36,548 nucleotides of DNA, from positions 1 through 36,548 of the forward strand of contig CABYAF010000007.1 in the NCBI GenBank assembly GCA_902516925.1. Direction: 5' to 3'. The position numbers and the translations under genes were made by a program. The stretch is from an uncultured Bacteroidota bacterium. Its GTDB lineage: Bacteria; Bacteroidota; Bacteroidia; Flavobacteriales; Flavobacteriaceae. Below the pieces are notes generated by a model. That model saw nothing but the letters and a program-made list of their open reading frames with translations, did no database searches and was not told where the DNA came from. Shown one piece after another: positions 34,101-36,548 of this stretch (within the stretch, counting starts at the first letter, position 1; the number at the start of each line of letters is the position of its first letter).

Positions 34101-34772
34101 AACCCTGCTCTTCTTTTAGATAACCCAAACTTTAACAAAAAAATTCCAACGGATGTTGATATAAAACTAACAGGTGAGTTGACTAAACCTGATAGCCCAG
34201 ACTTTGAAATATTCTTTCCAAATACGAGCAGTACAGTAATTTCAGAGATAAATTATAGATTAAATGATCCAGAAGTAAGACAATTGCAGGCTATTTCATT
34301 GTTGACTCAAGGTATTTTTATAAACGAAGTAAGTGTATCAATACAAGGAGTAACTAACAATATATATGAAAAGGTCTCTGAAGTTTTTAGCGATATACTT
34401 GGCGGAAGTCAGGGACCCTTAGAAGTAGGTTTAAATTATCTTCAGGGTGATAAAAGCGAAATATTGGATATTAAAACTGAAGATAGATTTGGTGTAACAC
34501 TATCAACAAAAATAAGTGATAAAATTTTATTTAATGGAAAAATTGGAGTTCCAATTGGAGGAATAGAAGAAACACTAATTATCGGAGATGTTCGGATTGA
34601 CTTTATCTTAAATGACGATGGAACATTAAGGGCAAAAGTCTTTAACAAAGAAAATGAATTTAGATATATCGGAGATGAGCTAGGTTACACGCAAGGAATA
34701 GGTTTATCATACCAAATAGATTTTCAAACTTTTAGAAGTCTATTGTCAAAAATTATTGCTAATAATAATTAA
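31194..34772 (+). CDS. tamB: TamB-like translocation/assembly protein (DUF490)
   Basis: A very large (1192 residues from TTG) AsmA/TamB-type protein: an N-terminal membrane anchor, then about a thousand residues of beta-strand-rich repeats that form a groove carrying lipids or outer-membrane-protein substrates between membranes, and a C-terminal DUF490 domain (about 850-1190) with GAN...PTDVDIKLTGEL, SEINYRLNDP and a C-terminal GLSYQIDF strand. The TTG at 31194 is the first standard start, but it truncates the anchor: the open frame continues upstream, reading IIKNSKKIFFIISGLL, so an ATT at 31152 (1206 residues) or ATA is likely the true start. Divergent from tsaD, as in many Flavobacteriia. 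Confidence 0.88.
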   Translation: MLLVLTTFFLIINAPSFQDYIRKNIISYINLNTDNTIEISDSKFNLKGDLVISGIILSDVNSDTIIQLESLSTKYIPLISDYQYNSSLNIDGLKLFINKEDKKLEEGLNINDINEVFDNIFFDNLNITDSYLIFVDDSIQNQISIENSSIKEINRNIDGIEFNIESLSGSYDNLSIDDFYSKVNLNNSSITLDNLSINNKDSFLRGNITVNFDEGFRLKNINNSSINFNINPILLELFQSNYKINDYVSGEIEFYGTKEALTINSLSLSSELFKFNAEINILNILSKEVEINALINDLDIDEEYLALNYQLNEKFNLPFLKGNLNIRNKDLTFSLTEDKDSETKLNLNGTANLDDSFNYQIDISYTLGENDEILEILDLNHIDVNALIKGSSKELNYINSNVNLIKNNNEFYLNTNSYIQNNILDGSLGIYSDNINIESSLSGNMSKKVFDVDSKIDINVKDRFGNIEFSTQSNLKINFSNTNNIISFLKLDELYFKNSNDEFKLENFYELNKIFDTDFINQESEFDFEISLSEGLFQIDSFLGERLKINGYFRDNDDLNFDIKISDVLVKNFFDINKNPISGSINSDINIRRSIENRTFRLDSNFSDLQIKDYDLGQLSLNVFGNTDYNSYAINIDLSKEELTSVKGEGSIIVTDEDPNIDIDIIIEDFDISFIEKIGSNTISNISSIVSGEINLWGQSDNIQHNGKLYLNQSKFKVPYLNIEYLLSENSEIDLYNQNFEFSNVNIKTESDNFPTSLVGKITHQDYKNWNLDLNFQSERLYILNKEYDENEAFYGKAYMGGDIKIKGPTNQVSINIDGVTKSGTSITIPQSNNYTVDDFSFITFTDLNSYSKQSLDSESISNIINKTLDLNINLQINDSAEVKITIDQETGSYISGKGNGDLLMEIDSDGKFNIYGDYITNEGIYNFRNLALIDKKFQLKKGGTITWDGDPLSAQMNIQATYEVPGGANPALLLDNPNFNKKIPTDVDIKLTGELTKPDSPDFEIFFPNTSSTVISEINYRLNDPEVRQLQAISLLTQGIFINEVSVSIQGVTNNIYEKVSEVFSDILGGSQGPLEVGLNYLQGDKSEILDIKTEDRFGVTLSTKISDKILFNGKIGVPIGGIEETLIIGDVRIDFILNDDGTLRAKVFNKENEFRYIGDELGYTQGIGLSYQIDFQTFRSLLSKIIANNN

Positions 34773-34788
34773 CAATTTGTCTTTATTG

Positions 34789-34820
34789 TTGAATATCCTA
34801 AATTTTTATATTTAAATTTG
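34789..34820 (+). promoter_or_regulatory. pfkA-gap promoter, TTG-N21-TAAATTTG
   Basis: TAAATTTG at 34813-34820 matches the -7 consensus exactly and TTG at 34789-34791 fits the -33 element with a 21-base spacer. Transcription would start just before the pfkA ATG at 34831. Confidence 0.55.
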
Positions 34821-34830
34821 TTCAACTTTA

Positions 34831-36548
<1,718 letters not shown>

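Overview
The window is an AT-rich bacterial chromosome segment from a member of the Bacteroidota, most likely a marine Flavobacteriia relative. The evidence is the gene content (DUF3822 beside rsmD, a Flavobacteriia-type DnaX, TamB divergent from tsaD, pfkA followed by gap), lipoprotein-rich sulfatases, the lack of Shine-Dalgarno sequences before starts, and repeated TAnnTTTG promoter elements, the Bacteroidota -7 box. Genes are packed very tightly: many overlap by 1-20 bases, including several convergent pairs.

Layout. (1) 1-1453: the 3' end of polyphosphate kinase, then an exopolyphosphatase. (2) 1442-5348: minus-strand dnaX, split by a ten-base homopolymer into a short (gamma-like) and a long (tau-like) product, then plus-strand RNase P RNA, then minus-strand rsmD, a DUF3822 protein and a pilin-like membrane protein. 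(3) 5409-6657: kdsB and a lysophospholipid acyltransferase, envelope lipid/LPS genes. (4) 6654-15672: one long minus-strand run clpC-thrA-thrB-thrC-gcvT-yebC in which neighbours overlap or lie within 4 bases. (5) 15853-19583: gyrA and a TPR protein. (6) tRNA-Ser(GCU) and tRNA-Arg(UCU), followed by a hairpin terminator. (7) 19859-29409: accessory region with five Cys-type sulfatases (four plus, one minus), all with lipoprotein-like signals, then a very small formylglycine-generating-enzyme-like lipoprotein, a DUF4442 protein and a nitronate monooxygenase-like flavoprotein. (8) 29406-36548: rsmE and tsaD (minus), tamB (plus), then pfkA and the start of gap (plus).

How they work together. Most genes are housekeeping: replication, translation, tRNA/rRNA modification, glycolysis, amino acid synthesis and envelope assembly. 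The sulfatase block is the only clear accessory module. It would remove sulfate groups from sulfated glycans at the cell envelope, and the mini-FGE may convert the active-site Cys to formylglycine. No SusC/SusD pair or glycoside hydrolase is visible in the window, so the glycan cannot be named.

The most unusual points are the dnaX A10 slip site with an adjacent dyad, the shrunken FGE-like protein that keeps both catalytic cysteines, and the pairing of an actin-fold family (DUF3822) with a pilin-like membrane protein. Family assignments come from reading the translated sequences; no database search was run.
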